Below the pieces are notes generated by a model, which was not told where the DNA came from, made no database searches, and worked only from the letters and a program-made list of their open reading frames with translations. DNA of 32,565 bases from Bryobacterales bacterium (GTDB lineage: Bacteria > Acidobacteriota > Terriglobia > Bryobacterales > Bryobacteraceae): positions 1 to 32,565 of the forward strand of contig JAEUQF010000079.1 in NCBI GenBank assembly GCA_016789745.1, written 5' to 3'. The translations under genes were made by a program, and so were the position numbers. Each line of letters starts with the position of its first letter. The stretch's first letter is position 1. This document shows positions 25,701-32,146 of this stretch, in pieces.

Positions 25701-25932
25701 AAAGGTTATAGAAGCCGATCGGGATCGCGCGGATGTTATAGCTGCCATCGGGGCCGCTGGTGGCCTGGAACGTAGCGTTCGTTCCGGTGTTCAACGCGGT
25801 CACCGCCGCATTGGGCACAACACCGCCGCTGGAATCGGTGACAATGCCGGATATACTTCCCGTTACATTTTGCGCTGAGGCGGAATACAGACTAAACAGC
25901 CCTGCGAGTGCGAGACGGAGGAAGGTCTTCAT
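22720..25932 (-). CDS. Oar-type TonB-dependent outer-membrane receptor
   Basis: This 1070-residue protein has a signal peptide (MKTFLRLALAGLFSLYSASAQ). Residues 25-105 form a carboxypeptidase-regulatory-like beta-sandwich (GSISGIVTDSSGGVVPNAAV, DGSYNIRAIPIGFYNLSAEA). A plug domain follows with the family signature LPLNGRNPTQLM near 147-158, then a long beta-barrel with many aromatic turns, ending in a terminal Phe (LALRVQF). Such receptors import ligands, often oligosaccharides, with TonB/ExbBD energy; the ligand is not predictable. The ATG at 25932 is preferred over 25971 because it begins the signal peptide and an AGGGG lies about 8 bases upstream. It is the first gene of the long minus-strand series. 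Confidence 0.95.
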   Translation of the reverse strand: MKTFLRLALAGLFSLYSASAQNVTGSISGIVTDSSGGVVPNAAVTALNTGTNATFQATSGPDGSYNIRAIPIGFYNLSAEASGFRKFEARGIQLQVNEVARLDVTLAVGATAEAITVSAETVSVDTTSSTLKNVVDQKRIAELPLNGRNPTQLMRLVAGVVIDTRADVTSGTTYPGTTPVSVNGGRGNTTNYILDGAQNNDHYSNAPNPMPNPDALQEFSVQTNNFSAEFGRNSGGIVNAVTKSGTNTFHGSAFEYVRNKALNARNFFLPTDDGLKRNQFGGVLGGPVVLPRVYNGKDKTFFFASFQRTTLKQNPAEARRVVPTAAQRNGDFSALTRALRDPLGAAGATYPANRIPASQISPISRALLEFIPQPTSGTEVLAIAPANYDDNQLLLRGDQQFGSRNRLSGRYWRSWAETPAFLNPTNYLAVTVGRTWLNNSISLTDTHAFGATLTNQFLFAFNRTDGRNVPNYPAKSITQLGSKYFNDDKPQYHVTVAGYFGTLNTGDTNQFLRDEYQVGNTMRWSRGKHNLTFGGEYGYGIGDVVNNFRANGQWQFNGTAPFTTDSLADFMIGRFFTLSQGIGEYKKTRFTILNFFFNDSMKLRRNFTLDLGVRWEPFLPFTDVDGKLAAWFPGVRSTRYANAPAGVVYPGDAGVPEGGYPTSWKNFGPRLGFAWDVFGDGKTAVRGGYGIFFDRSNTISTNSQANQAPFGTVVTVNGNLNNSFADPWAGTTNPFPASTTPPSTVAFPQFSTQFLYAPDMRNAYLQSWNLTVERQLPGSFVLRTSYAGSKGTRMVALRELNAAIYAPGATTATTNARRPYAPALGASTIVEPVSNSTYHAFQATAERRFAQGFTLLANYQLAKSIDDSSANKATGQSRTNPFNQAFDKGPSDFDRRHVMNLSSVYELPFRSTQRAANLLLGGWSVNGIFTYNSGFPFTVGSGVDNARTGTGGQRADLVGDPYLPGGRSRGDLINEWLRRTAFAPNAVGTFGNLGRNVFRGPSLTSVDLGVVKNIPIRESLSAQFRFEMFNAFNHVNLTGPNTAQNNTAQFLRTLSAFDPRILQLALRVQF

Positions 25933-25987
25933 CACGGAATCCCCTTTCCTGACCTGGCGAGATTTGCACAACTCCTACTGTGGGTGC

Positions 25988-26016
25988 AGTATATAGAAAA
26001 CAATGCTTGTCAACAA
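25988..26016 (-). promoter_or_regulatory. Probable sigma-70 promoter of the TonB-dependent receptor
   Basis: On the minus strand, TTGTTG at 26016-26011, a 17-bp spacer, and TATACT at 25993-25988 form a good promoter with about 50 nt of leader before the ATG at 25932. The leader holds an AGGGG Shine-Dalgarno. The -35 lies inside the start of the divergent gene. Confidence 0.5.
25990..25995 (+). promoter_or_regulatory. Putative -10 box (TATATA) for the glycoside-hydrolase-like gene
   Basis: TATATA lies 7 bases before the ATG at 26003, so the mRNA would be leaderless. It overlaps the opposite-strand TATACT box of the receptor gene. The nearest -35-like sequence, TTGCAC at 25964, is 20 bases away, longer than normal. 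Confidence 0.4.
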
Positions 26017-28312
26017 CCTTTGCCTTCTGGCTGCTGTCTTGGCAGCCGGAGCCTTTGGCGCCGACCTTGATCTGTCGAAAGCCTCCATTGCCGGGCCCGC
26101 TGGAGGGGGAGGCGTTGAGCGCCAGGCGGTGCTGCTGCTGGTGGAGGAGATCGAAGCACGCACGCAGATCCGTTTGGCGGAGGGTTCGGCGGGCACGCCG
26201 GTCATCCGGTTGACGAAGCGCAACGCCGGTCCAGCGGAGGGCTACCGCGTGCAGGTGACCGACGGCGGCGTTAGCATCGAAGGCAACGACGCGCGCGGCG
26301 TGCTGTATGGCGCGGGGCACTTGCTGCGGGTATTGAAAATGTCACGCCAGAAGGTGCTGGCGCCCGGCGGGTTCCGCATCGAAACCGCGCCCAAGTATGG
26401 GCTGCGCGGGCACCAACTGGGGTATCGCCCGAAGACAAATTCCTACGACGCCTGGACGCTGCCCATGTGGCGCCAGTACATCCGCGACCAGGCCGTCTTT
26501 GGCGCCAACGCCATCGAACTCATCCCGCCTCGCTCCGATGATGACGACGACAGCCCGCACTTTCCCAAGCCGCCCATCGAAATGATGATCGGCATGTCGC
26601 AGGCGATCGCCGACTTCGGCATGGAGGTCTGGATCTGGTATCCGGCCATGGATAAGGATTACGGCGATCCGGCTACCGTGGAGTTTGCCTTGAAGGAATG
26701 GGCCGAGGTGTTCCGCAAACTGCCGCGCGTCGATCACGTGTTCGTGCCGGGCGGCGACCCTGGCCATACGGATCCCAAGCACCTGATGCCGTTGTTGGAG
26801 AAGCAGACCGCGAACCTGCGCAAGTATCATCCGAAGGCGAAGATGTGGGTGGCGCCTCAAGGCTTTTCGCAGGAGTGGATGGACAGCTTCCTGGGCGCGA
26901 TGAAGAAGGAGCCGGCGTGGCTGGCAGGCATCGTGTTCGGGCCGCAGGTACGCATGAGCCTGAAGGAACTGCGCGCCGCCATTCCGGCCAAGTACCCGAT
27001 TCGCCACTATCCGGACATCACGCATACCATCCGTTCGCAGTACGGTGTGCCGGACTGGGATGTCGCCTACGCCTTAACGCTAGGCCGCGAGCCGGTCAAT
27101 CCTCGCCCGCTCGATCAGGCCGCCATTTTCAAGCTTCTCCAGCCGATGACGAACGGCTTCCTCACCTATTCGGAAGGCTGCAATGACGACGTGAACAAGA
27201 TCGTGTGGAGCGCGCTCGGGTGGAATCCGGACGCCGACCTGCACCAAGTGCTGCGCGAATACAGCAATTACTTCATCAGCTACGCGATGGCCGATTCGTT
27301 CGCGCAGGGGCTGTTCGCCCTGGAGCGCAACTGGCGTGGGCCTTTGCTCGCCAATTCTGGCGTGGAGACTACCCTGCAGCAGTTTCAGGAGATGGAACGC
27401 CGCGCCACGCCGCGGGACAAGCTGAACTGGCGCTTCCAGCAGGCCCTATATCGCGCCTATTACGACGCGTACATCCGGGCCCGTCTGCTGCATGAGACGG
27501 CGGCCGAGGAGCGGGCCATGGAACGTCTGCGGCAGCATGGCGCCGCGGCGTTGGATGAGGCCGAGCGCGTTCTGGACGGGGCGGCGATGCAGAGGCCCGC
27601 GGCTTCGCTGCGGGCGCGCACCTTCGAACTGGCCGAGGCGCTGTTCCAGAGCGTGCGCATGCAGTTGAGCGTGTCCAAGTACCAGGCGATCGCGGTGGGG
27701 CGCGGCGCGAACCTGGATGCGATTGACCAGCCGTTGAACAATGCGCCGTGGTTGAAGGGACGCTTCGCGGCCATCCGCGCCACGCGCGATACCGGGCAGC
27801 AGGCGGCCATGGTCCGCGAGATTCTGGATTGGACCAATCCCGGCCCGGGCGGCTTTTACGATGACCTGGGCCACCCGGCCGGGCAGCCGCACCTGGTGCG
27901 CGACAAGCGTTACGAAGAGGATCCCGCGCGACTGGCCTCTCCGCTGGCAGGCTTCGCCATCAACGCCGATGCGCCTATCGCCCCGTGGCGCATGTCCTGG
28001 CTGAACCATGCCGAGTCGTTGAACGACGCTTCCTTCAGCCTGCGCTATCAGCACCTGGATCCCTCGGCGCGCTACAAGCTGCGGGTGACCTACGCCGGGG
28101 AGAACTCGCAGGTGACCATCAAGTGCACGGCCGAAGGCCAGCTGATCCATGACCTCCTGCAGCGGCCCCGTCCCGTGAAGCCGCTGGAATTCGCGATTCC
28201 ACAGGCGGTGACGGCCGACGGCACGCTGACCTTGACCTGGGAACGACCGAAGGGGCTGGGCGGCAACGGCCGCGGCGCGCAAGTATCGGAAGTGTGGCTG
28301 GTGAGAGAATAG
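26003..28312 (+). CDS. Secreted glycoside-hydrolase-like protein, GH20-type N-terminal domain
   Basis: This 769-residue exported protein has a signal peptide (residues 1-20). Residues 25-115 look like the small alpha/beta domain that precedes catalytic barrels in GH20 hexosaminidases and alpha-glucuronidases (VERQAVLLLVEEIEARTQIRL, GYRVQVTDGGVSIEGNDARGVLYGAGHLLRVL). A TIM-barrel-like region follows (LRGHQLGYRPKTNSYDAWTLPMW, GANAIELIPP, MEVWIWYPAMD, VFVPGGDPGHTDP, MWVAPQGF). Then come a helical region and a beta-rich C-terminus (660-769). The classic GH20 D-E catalytic pair is not obvious, so the exact family is open. It begins a three-gene plus-strand operon. Confidence 0.78.
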   Translation: MLVNNLCLLAAVLAAGAFGADLDLSKASIAGPAGGGGVERQAVLLLVEEIEARTQIRLAEGSAGTPVIRLTKRNAGPAEGYRVQVTDGGVSIEGNDARGVLYGAGHLLRVLKMSRQKVLAPGGFRIETAPKYGLRGHQLGYRPKTNSYDAWTLPMWRQYIRDQAVFGANAIELIPPRSDDDDDSPHFPKPPIEMMIGMSQAIADFGMEVWIWYPAMDKDYGDPATVEFALKEWAEVFRKLPRVDHVFVPGGDPGHTDPKHLMPLLEKQTANLRKYHPKAKMWVAPQGFSQEWMDSFLGAMKKEPAWLAGIVFGPQVRMSLKELRAAIPAKYPIRHYPDITHTIRSQYGVPDWDVAYALTLGREPVNPRPLDQAAIFKLLQPMTNGFLTYSEGCNDDVNKIVWSALGWNPDADLHQVLREYSNYFISYAMADSFAQGLFALERNWRGPLLANSGVETTLQQFQEMERRATPRDKLNWRFQQALYRAYYDAYIRARLLHETAAEERAMERLRQHGAAALDEAERVLDGAAMQRPAASLRARTFELAEALFQSVRMQLSVSKYQAIAVGRGANLDAIDQPLNNAPWLKGRFAAIRATRDTGQQAAMVREILDWTNPGPGGFYDDLGHPAGQPHLVRDKRYEEDPARLASPLAGFAINADAPIAPWRMSWLNHAESLNDASFSLRYQHLDPSARYKLRVTYAGENSQVTIKCTAEGQLIHDLLQRPRPVKPLEFAIPQAVTADGTLTLTWERPKGLGGNGRGAQVSEVWLVRE

Positions 28313-28318
28313 GCGCTT

Positions 28319-29119
28319 ATGCAGATTGCAAAGGATTGGGAGAATCCCGTACGGGCGAAGTTGGCGGCGGGTAAGCCGGTGATTGGAGCCACCATCACGG
28401 CGGGATGCGTGGAGATGGCCGCGCAGGCGGCAAGCCTCGGCTTTGACTTCCTGTGGGTGGAGATGGAGCATTCTCCGGTAACGCTGGAGACGCTGCGGAA
28501 CGTGGTGCTGGCGACGCGCGGGTTGCCGGCGGTGCCGTTCGCGCGCGTGCCGAGCGTGGAAGCCTGGATGGCGAAGCGGGTGCTGGATATGGGCGCGCTG
28601 GGGGTGGTGTTTCCGTTCACCAGCACGCCGGAGCTGGCGCAGTTGGCCGCCGCTTCGACGAAGTATCCGCCGAAGGGCATACGCGGTCATGGGTCGGGGC
28701 TGGCGACATTCCGCTGGCCGGCTGAAGAGGGTTATCCCGATTTCGCCGACCGCAACGTGATGACCATCACGATGGTGGAGGAGTATCGGGCCGTGGAGAA
28801 GATCGATGAGATCGCCGCGACGCCCGGCATCGATGTGATCTTCATCGGCACCAGTGACCTGGCGTTCAACATGGGACTGCGCGGGGATCAGACATCGCCG
28901 GAGTTGCATAAGGCCATCGACAAGGTTCTCAACGCGACCCACAAGCATGGCAAAGTGGCCGGTCGCCCGGCATTCAACACGGCGATGGTGCCGCAGTTGG
29001 TGAGCCAGGGCTTCCACTTCCTGCAGGCTCCGGCGGAAGTGAAGATGATGGCCGAGGGTGCCAAGTACTACCTGGATGCGTTGGGCAACGTCGCCAACGT
29101 GTCGAAGGCAGCGTATTAA
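28319..29119 (+). CDS. HpcH/HpaI-family aldolase
   Basis: This 266-residue cytoplasmic class II aldolase splits 2-keto-3-deoxy (or 4-hydroxy-2-oxo) acids to pyruvate and an aldehyde, with a divalent metal. Visible family features are the H51 base in VEMEHSPV, R76 in FARVPS, the GALGVVFPFTSTPE loop, and metal ligands E154 (MVEEYRAVEKI) and D180 (FIGTSDLAFNMG). The length is normal. It starts 6 bp after the glycoside-hydrolase-like gene and is followed after 2 bp by the DUF4440 gene, so the three are almost certainly co-transcribed. The physiological substrate is unknown; a sugar-derived keto acid would fit the neighbourhood. Confidence 0.92.
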   Translation: MQIAKDWENPVRAKLAAGKPVIGATITAGCVEMAAQAASLGFDFLWVEMEHSPVTLETLRNVVLATRGLPAVPFARVPSVEAWMAKRVLDMGALGVVFPFTSTPELAQLAAASTKYPPKGIRGHGSGLATFRWPAEEGYPDFADRNVMTITMVEEYRAVEKIDEIAATPGIDVIFIGTSDLAFNMGLRGDQTSPELHKAIDKVLNATHKHGKVAGRPAFNTAMVPQLVSQGFHFLQAPAEVKMMAEGAKYYLDALGNVANVSKAAY

Positions 29120-29121
29120 TT

Positions 29122-29571
29122 ATGACGAGGCGAAATCTGCCGGCGCTGCTGGTGGCCATGGGAGGCGCGTCAGGGGCCTCGGCGGCAAAACCAAACGAAG
29201 CCATCGCGGCCATCAAGAAGGCCGATCTGGCGTTCTGCGAGGCGGCGAAGGCCAGGGGATTGGATGGCTGGATGAGCTGGTTTGCCGAGGACGCCACGGC
29301 CTTCCCTCCAGGCAAGGATCTGATCCACGGACGGGCGGCGTTGCGCGCCTTCTATTCCGGCATGTTCGCCCGTAAGGACTTCTATATCGACTGGGCGCCG
29401 GTGCAGGCCGATGCCGCCGCCAGTGGGGACATGGGCTATACGATCGGCAAGGCAAAGTTCCGCTGGACGGACAAAGACGGCAAGACCGTAAACGCCACAG
29501 GCAAATACCTCACCGTTTGGAAGAAGCAGAAGGACGGCAGTTGGAAGGTAGTCGCGGACCTGGGGAACTGA
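29122..29571 (+). CDS. DUF4440/SnoaL-like exported protein
   Basis: This 149-residue protein has an N-terminal export signal (TRRNLPALLVAMGGASGASAA). The mature part has the NTF2-like pattern: a helix AAIKKADLAFCEAAKARG, WMSWFAEDATAFPPGKDLIHGRAALRAFYSGMF, then strands ending GKYLTVWKKQKDGSWKVVADLGN, which is typical of DUF4440. Such domains bind small hydrophobic ligands or act as ketosteroid isomerase-like enzymes; no activity can be named here. The start lies 2 bp after the aldolase stop. It ends 21 bp before the stop of the convergent mutarotase-like gene, and no terminator hairpin is visible between them. Confidence 0.9.
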   Translation: MTRRNLPALLVAMGGASGASAAKPNEAIAAIKKADLAFCEAAKARGLDGWMSWFAEDATAFPPGKDLIHGRAALRAFYSGMFARKDFYIDWAPVQADAAASGDMGYTIGKAKFRWTDKDGKTVNATGKYLTVWKKQKDGSWKVVADLGN

Positions 29572-29592
29572 GCCGCCGCCGGTGCGCCCTGG

Positions 29593-30717
29593 CTACCGAA
29601 AACTCCCCGAAAACGGCACCGCGATCTGCTGTTTGTTGGCCTTATCCTCAATCAGAATCCGCCCGCCGGAAATGCTGACGGCTTCGGCATGCTGGAAGCC
29701 CACCGGCACCTTCGCCAGAAACATGGCAAACTGCGCCCGAACCTTGGACTTGGCCGGCAGCCAGCGGAACGCCTGCTGGCCGAACATCGGCGATAAGGCC
29801 ACGATCTCCTGTTTGGTCATATCGTAGGGCTGCATGCCGAACTCCAGGCCCCAGGCGAACATGCCATTGGCCGGATAGTTCATCCAGTGCTGGATCCAGG
29901 GGTAGTCCTGCTGCGGCCAGACATAGCCGACCATCAGGCGCTCATCGCTGTTGTAAGCGGTTACGAACGCCAGCGGCTGCGCCGGGTCCATCAGGCAGCC
30001 GATGTGATCTACCATGCCGGTCTTGGTAAAGGATACGCGCAGGTCCATCTCCGGCGACGGCAGATTGGGCCACTTGAAGTTCGCACCGCTCGGGAAGGAT
30101 TCATTGCCGCGCATGTCGTAAGGTTTCGTCTGGCATTCCACCGTGGATTGGTCGACGATCGTCTTGCCGGGGGCCAGAAACGGTGTACCCAGCGTGGCAT
30201 GTTCGCCCCACAGCATCACGCGGTCAAAGCCGAGCTGGCTTTCGATTTCCGAATCCACCAGCACCACCGGCTCGCCGGGCTTTATCGAAATGGAGCGCGT
30301 CAGGGTTTCCTGCACCACCGGCAGTTGCACTTTAAAAGTGGCACCGGTTTTCGAGGAGTCCACCACCGCCCAGGGCAGCCGGTGCGCCTCTCCATGCCCC
30401 GGATAACCCGCCGCCTGTTCGGCCTTGGTCACCGGACCGAAACCGTCCACGCACAGGAAATGGCCCTTGCTCGTTCCGAAGCGCGAATTCAGGCCCGCGC
30501 GCCGCGCCATGCCGGCCGGATCCCACATGGGGTTGATGCGCTTCTCATCGTCCTTGCGCGTGAAACTCAGGAACGCGCCGCCTTGGGTGGCCACCAGCAA
30601 CTCCACCTGATCATTGCTGAACAACAGGGCTTCGGTGTTCTCAAAAGTGACCTTCGATTGGGCCATGCAAGCGCCTGCCATCAGCGCGAAGACAAGAAAA
30701 AAGTGCGGGCGAGCCAT
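29593..30717 (-). CDS. Exported galactose mutarotase-like protein
   Basis: This 374-residue protein has a signal peptide (MARPHFFLVFALMAGACMAQ). The beta-rich body resembles aldose-1-epimerase-like supersandwich folds: VELLVATQGGAFLSFTRKDDEKRINPMW near the N-terminus, GHGEAHRLPWAVVD carrying the His expected in mutarotases, and LWGEHATLGTPFL with a second His. Such proteins bind or interconvert sugar anomers. In-frame ATGs lie at 30729 and 30726, but 30717 begins the signal peptide directly and has TATGAT 7 bases upstream. It is convergent with the DUF4440 gene and divergent from mscL. The catalytic competence and sugar are unknown. Confidence 0.82.
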   Translation of the reverse strand: MARPHFFLVFALMAGACMAQSKVTFENTEALLFSNDQVELLVATQGGAFLSFTRKDDEKRINPMWDPAGMARRAGLNSRFGTSKGHFLCVDGFGPVTKAEQAAGYPGHGEAHRLPWAVVDSSKTGATFKVQLPVVQETLTRSISIKPGEPVVLVDSEIESQLGFDRVMLWGEHATLGTPFLAPGKTIVDQSTVECQTKPYDMRGNESFPSGANFKWPNLPSPEMDLRVSFTKTGMVDHIGCLMDPAQPLAFVTAYNSDERLMVGYVWPQQDYPWIQHWMNYPANGMFAWGLEFGMQPYDMTKQEIVALSPMFGQQAFRWLPAKSKVRAQFAMFLAKVPVGFQHAEAVSISGGRILIEDKANKQQIAVPFSGSFR

Positions 30718-30724
30718 GCGGATC

Positions 30725-30730
30725 ATCATA
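30725..30730 (-). promoter_or_regulatory. Putative -10 box (TATGAT) for the mutarotase-like gene
   Basis: TATGAT on the minus strand is 7 bases before the ATG at 30717. It overlaps the earlier in-frame ATG codons, so if it is used as a promoter they cannot be the start. Confidence 0.35.
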
Positions 30731-30752
30731 CTCCACCGTCAAAGACCCTAGT

Positions 30753-30781
30753 TTGACAGCAACGGTAAGCATTAGTACCAT
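30753..30781 (+). promoter_or_regulatory. mscL: Probable sigma-70 promoter of mscL
   Basis: A perfect TTGACA at 30753-30758, a 17-bp spacer and TACCAT at 30776-30781 give the best consensus promoter in the window. The leader to the ATG at 30819 is about 30 nt. Confidence 0.6.
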
Positions 30782-30806
30782 CTGTTAGCTAGTTCCATCT
30801 CTCGTC

Positions 30807-30812
30807 AGGAGG
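30807..30812 (+). promoter_or_regulatory. mscL: Consensus ribosome binding site of mscL
   Basis: AGGAGG lies 6 bases before the ATG at 30819. It is the clearest Shine-Dalgarno in the window and stands out against the many genes here that lack one. Confidence 0.8.
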
Positions 30813-30818
30813 ACCAAG

Positions 30819-31238
30819 ATGTTACAGGAGTTCAAGGAGTTCGCAGCGAAGGGCAATGTGCTCGACATGGCCGTTGGCGTCATCATGGGCGCCAGCTTCG
30901 GCAAGATCGTGAGCACATTCACCGACGGCATCATGATGCCGCCCGTTGGCAAATTGATGGGCAACATGGATTTCAGCAGTTGGATCATCAATCTGTCCGA
31001 CAAGGACGTGAAGACGCTGGAGGAAGCCAAGAAGGCGGGTGCCGCGGTGATGACACCCGGTCTTCTGATCAATAACCTGCTGGACTTCGTCATTGTCGCC
31101 TTTGTGTTGTTCCTCCTGGTGAAGCAGGTGAACCGGCTGAAGGCGGAACCTGCCCCGGCACCGGCCGCTCCGCCGCCGCCCAGCAAGGAGCAGATGCTGC
31201 TGGCCGAGATCCGCGACCTGCTGGCCACCCGCAAGTAG
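30819..31238 (+). CDS. mscL: Large-conductance mechanosensitive channel
   Basis: This 139-residue inner-membrane channel opens under high membrane tension to release solutes during osmotic down-shock. It has the full family layout: an N-terminal amphipathic helix ([20 protein letters not shown]), TM1 with [23 protein letters not shown], a periplasmic loop with DFSSW, TM2 with [25 protein letters not shown], and a cytoplasmic helix ([13 protein letters not shown]) after an Ala/Pro-rich linker. The length is typical, and the channel works as a homopentamer. It has a near-consensus promoter and a strong ribosome binding site. The stop codon lies 10 bp before the esterase-like gene. Confidence 0.98.
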   Translation: MLQEFKEFAAKGNVLDMAVGVIMGASFGKIVSTFTDGIMMPPVGKLMGNMDFSSWIINLSDKDVKTLEEAKKAGAAVMTPGLLINNLLDFVIVAFVLFLLVKQVNRLKAEPAPAPAAPPPPSKEQMLLAEIRDLLATRK

Positions 31239-31248
31239 AATAGGGGGG

Positions 31249-32094
31249 ATGCTCTCATCCCTTTTTCTCATGGGGGGATTGCTGCTCCAGGCGCAGTCCC
31301 CCGAATTGCTCTACCCGAACGGCACCCCCAATGCCGTGGGGCAAGAGGAAGTCGATAAGCCCACCCTGACCGCATATCCCTCCAAAGGCAGCCAGACCGC
31401 GGTGGTGGTGTGTCCCGGCGGCGGCTATCGGGGCCTCGCCATGGATCACGAGGGCAAGCAGATCGCGGCGTGGTTGAACCAGCAGGGGATCTCGGCCTTC
31501 ATTTTGAAGTACCGGCTGGGGCCTCGCTATCACCACCCGTCGATGCTGAACGATGCGCAGCGGGCGATTCGCATGGTGCGCTCGCGCGCGGCATCGATGG
31601 GCATTGCGCCGAATCGGATTGGGATCTGGGGTTTTTCGGCGGGCGGGCACTTGGCATCGACCGCGTCCACGCATTTCGACGCGGGAAACGCGGATGCATC
31701 TGATCCAATTGATCGCGTGAGCAGCCGGCCGGATTTCGCCATCCTTTCGTACCCGGTGATTTCATTTACGACGCCCTATGAGCATAAGGGGTCGAAGCTG
31801 AACCTGCTGGGCGAGAATCCGGATGCGGCGCTGGTACGCAGCCTGTCGAACGAGTTGCAGGTGACGGCACAGACGCCGCCCACCTTCCTGTTCCATACCA
31901 ATGAAGACACGGGCGTGCCGCCGGAGAACAGTGTGCTGTATTATTTGGCGTTGCGGAAAGCTGGGGTTCCAGCCGAGATGCATATCTACGAGCCGGGCAA
32001 ACACGGCGTGGGCCTGGCGCCGCAGCATCCGGCGCTGTCCACCTGGGGAACGCTGCTGGCCAACTGGTTTCGCACGCGCGGGCTATTGCCGTAA
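31249..32094 (+). CDS. Secreted alpha/beta hydrolase, acetyl-xylan-esterase-like
   Basis: This 281-residue hydrolase has a short signal peptide (residues 1-15). The oxyanion motif is PGGGY (56-60), the nucleophile elbow is G-F-S130-A-G, the acid is probably the Asp in HTNEDTGVPPEN (about 225), and the base is the His in PGKHGVGL (about 253). This arrangement is typical of the BD-FAE/acetyl esterase-like group that removes acyl groups from plant polysaccharides or small esters. The substrate is inferred only from family. Upstream, AGGGGGG ends directly before the ATG, and the sequence TAGAAT, formed from the mscL stop codon, lies 7 bases upstream. It may be co-transcribed with mscL. Confidence 0.88.
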   Translation: MLSSLFLMGGLLLQAQSPELLYPNGTPNAVGQEEVDKPTLTAYPSKGSQTAVVVCPGGGYRGLAMDHEGKQIAAWLNQQGISAFILKYRLGPRYHHPSMLNDAQRAIRMVRSRAASMGIAPNRIGIWGFSAGGHLASTASTHFDAGNADASDPIDRVSSRPDFAILSYPVISFTTPYEHKGSKLNLLGENPDAALVRSLSNELQVTAQTPPTFLFHTNEDTGVPPENSVLYYLALRKAGVPAEMHIYEPGKHGVGLAPQHPALSTWGTLLANWFRTRGLLP

Positions 32095-32104
32095 GTTGGC
32101 CTCC

Positions 32105-32126
32105 ACGCCGGACGGCCGCGCGGCGT
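32105..32126. repeat. Small inverted repeat between esterase and transglycosylase genes
   Basis: ACGCCG at 32105-32110 pairs with CGGCGT at 32121-32126 around a 10-nt loop, 11 bases after the esterase stop codon. There is no T-run. It could be a weak terminator or chance in GC-rich sequence. Confidence 0.3.
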
Positions 32127-32146
32127 CATAAACTCTGTAGAGAAGC

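Noticed and set aside
24193..25878. 561-residue open frame on the plus strand opposite the TonB receptor
   Set aside because: No domain, signal peptide or ribosome binding site is seen, and the opposite strand encodes an unmistakable receptor.
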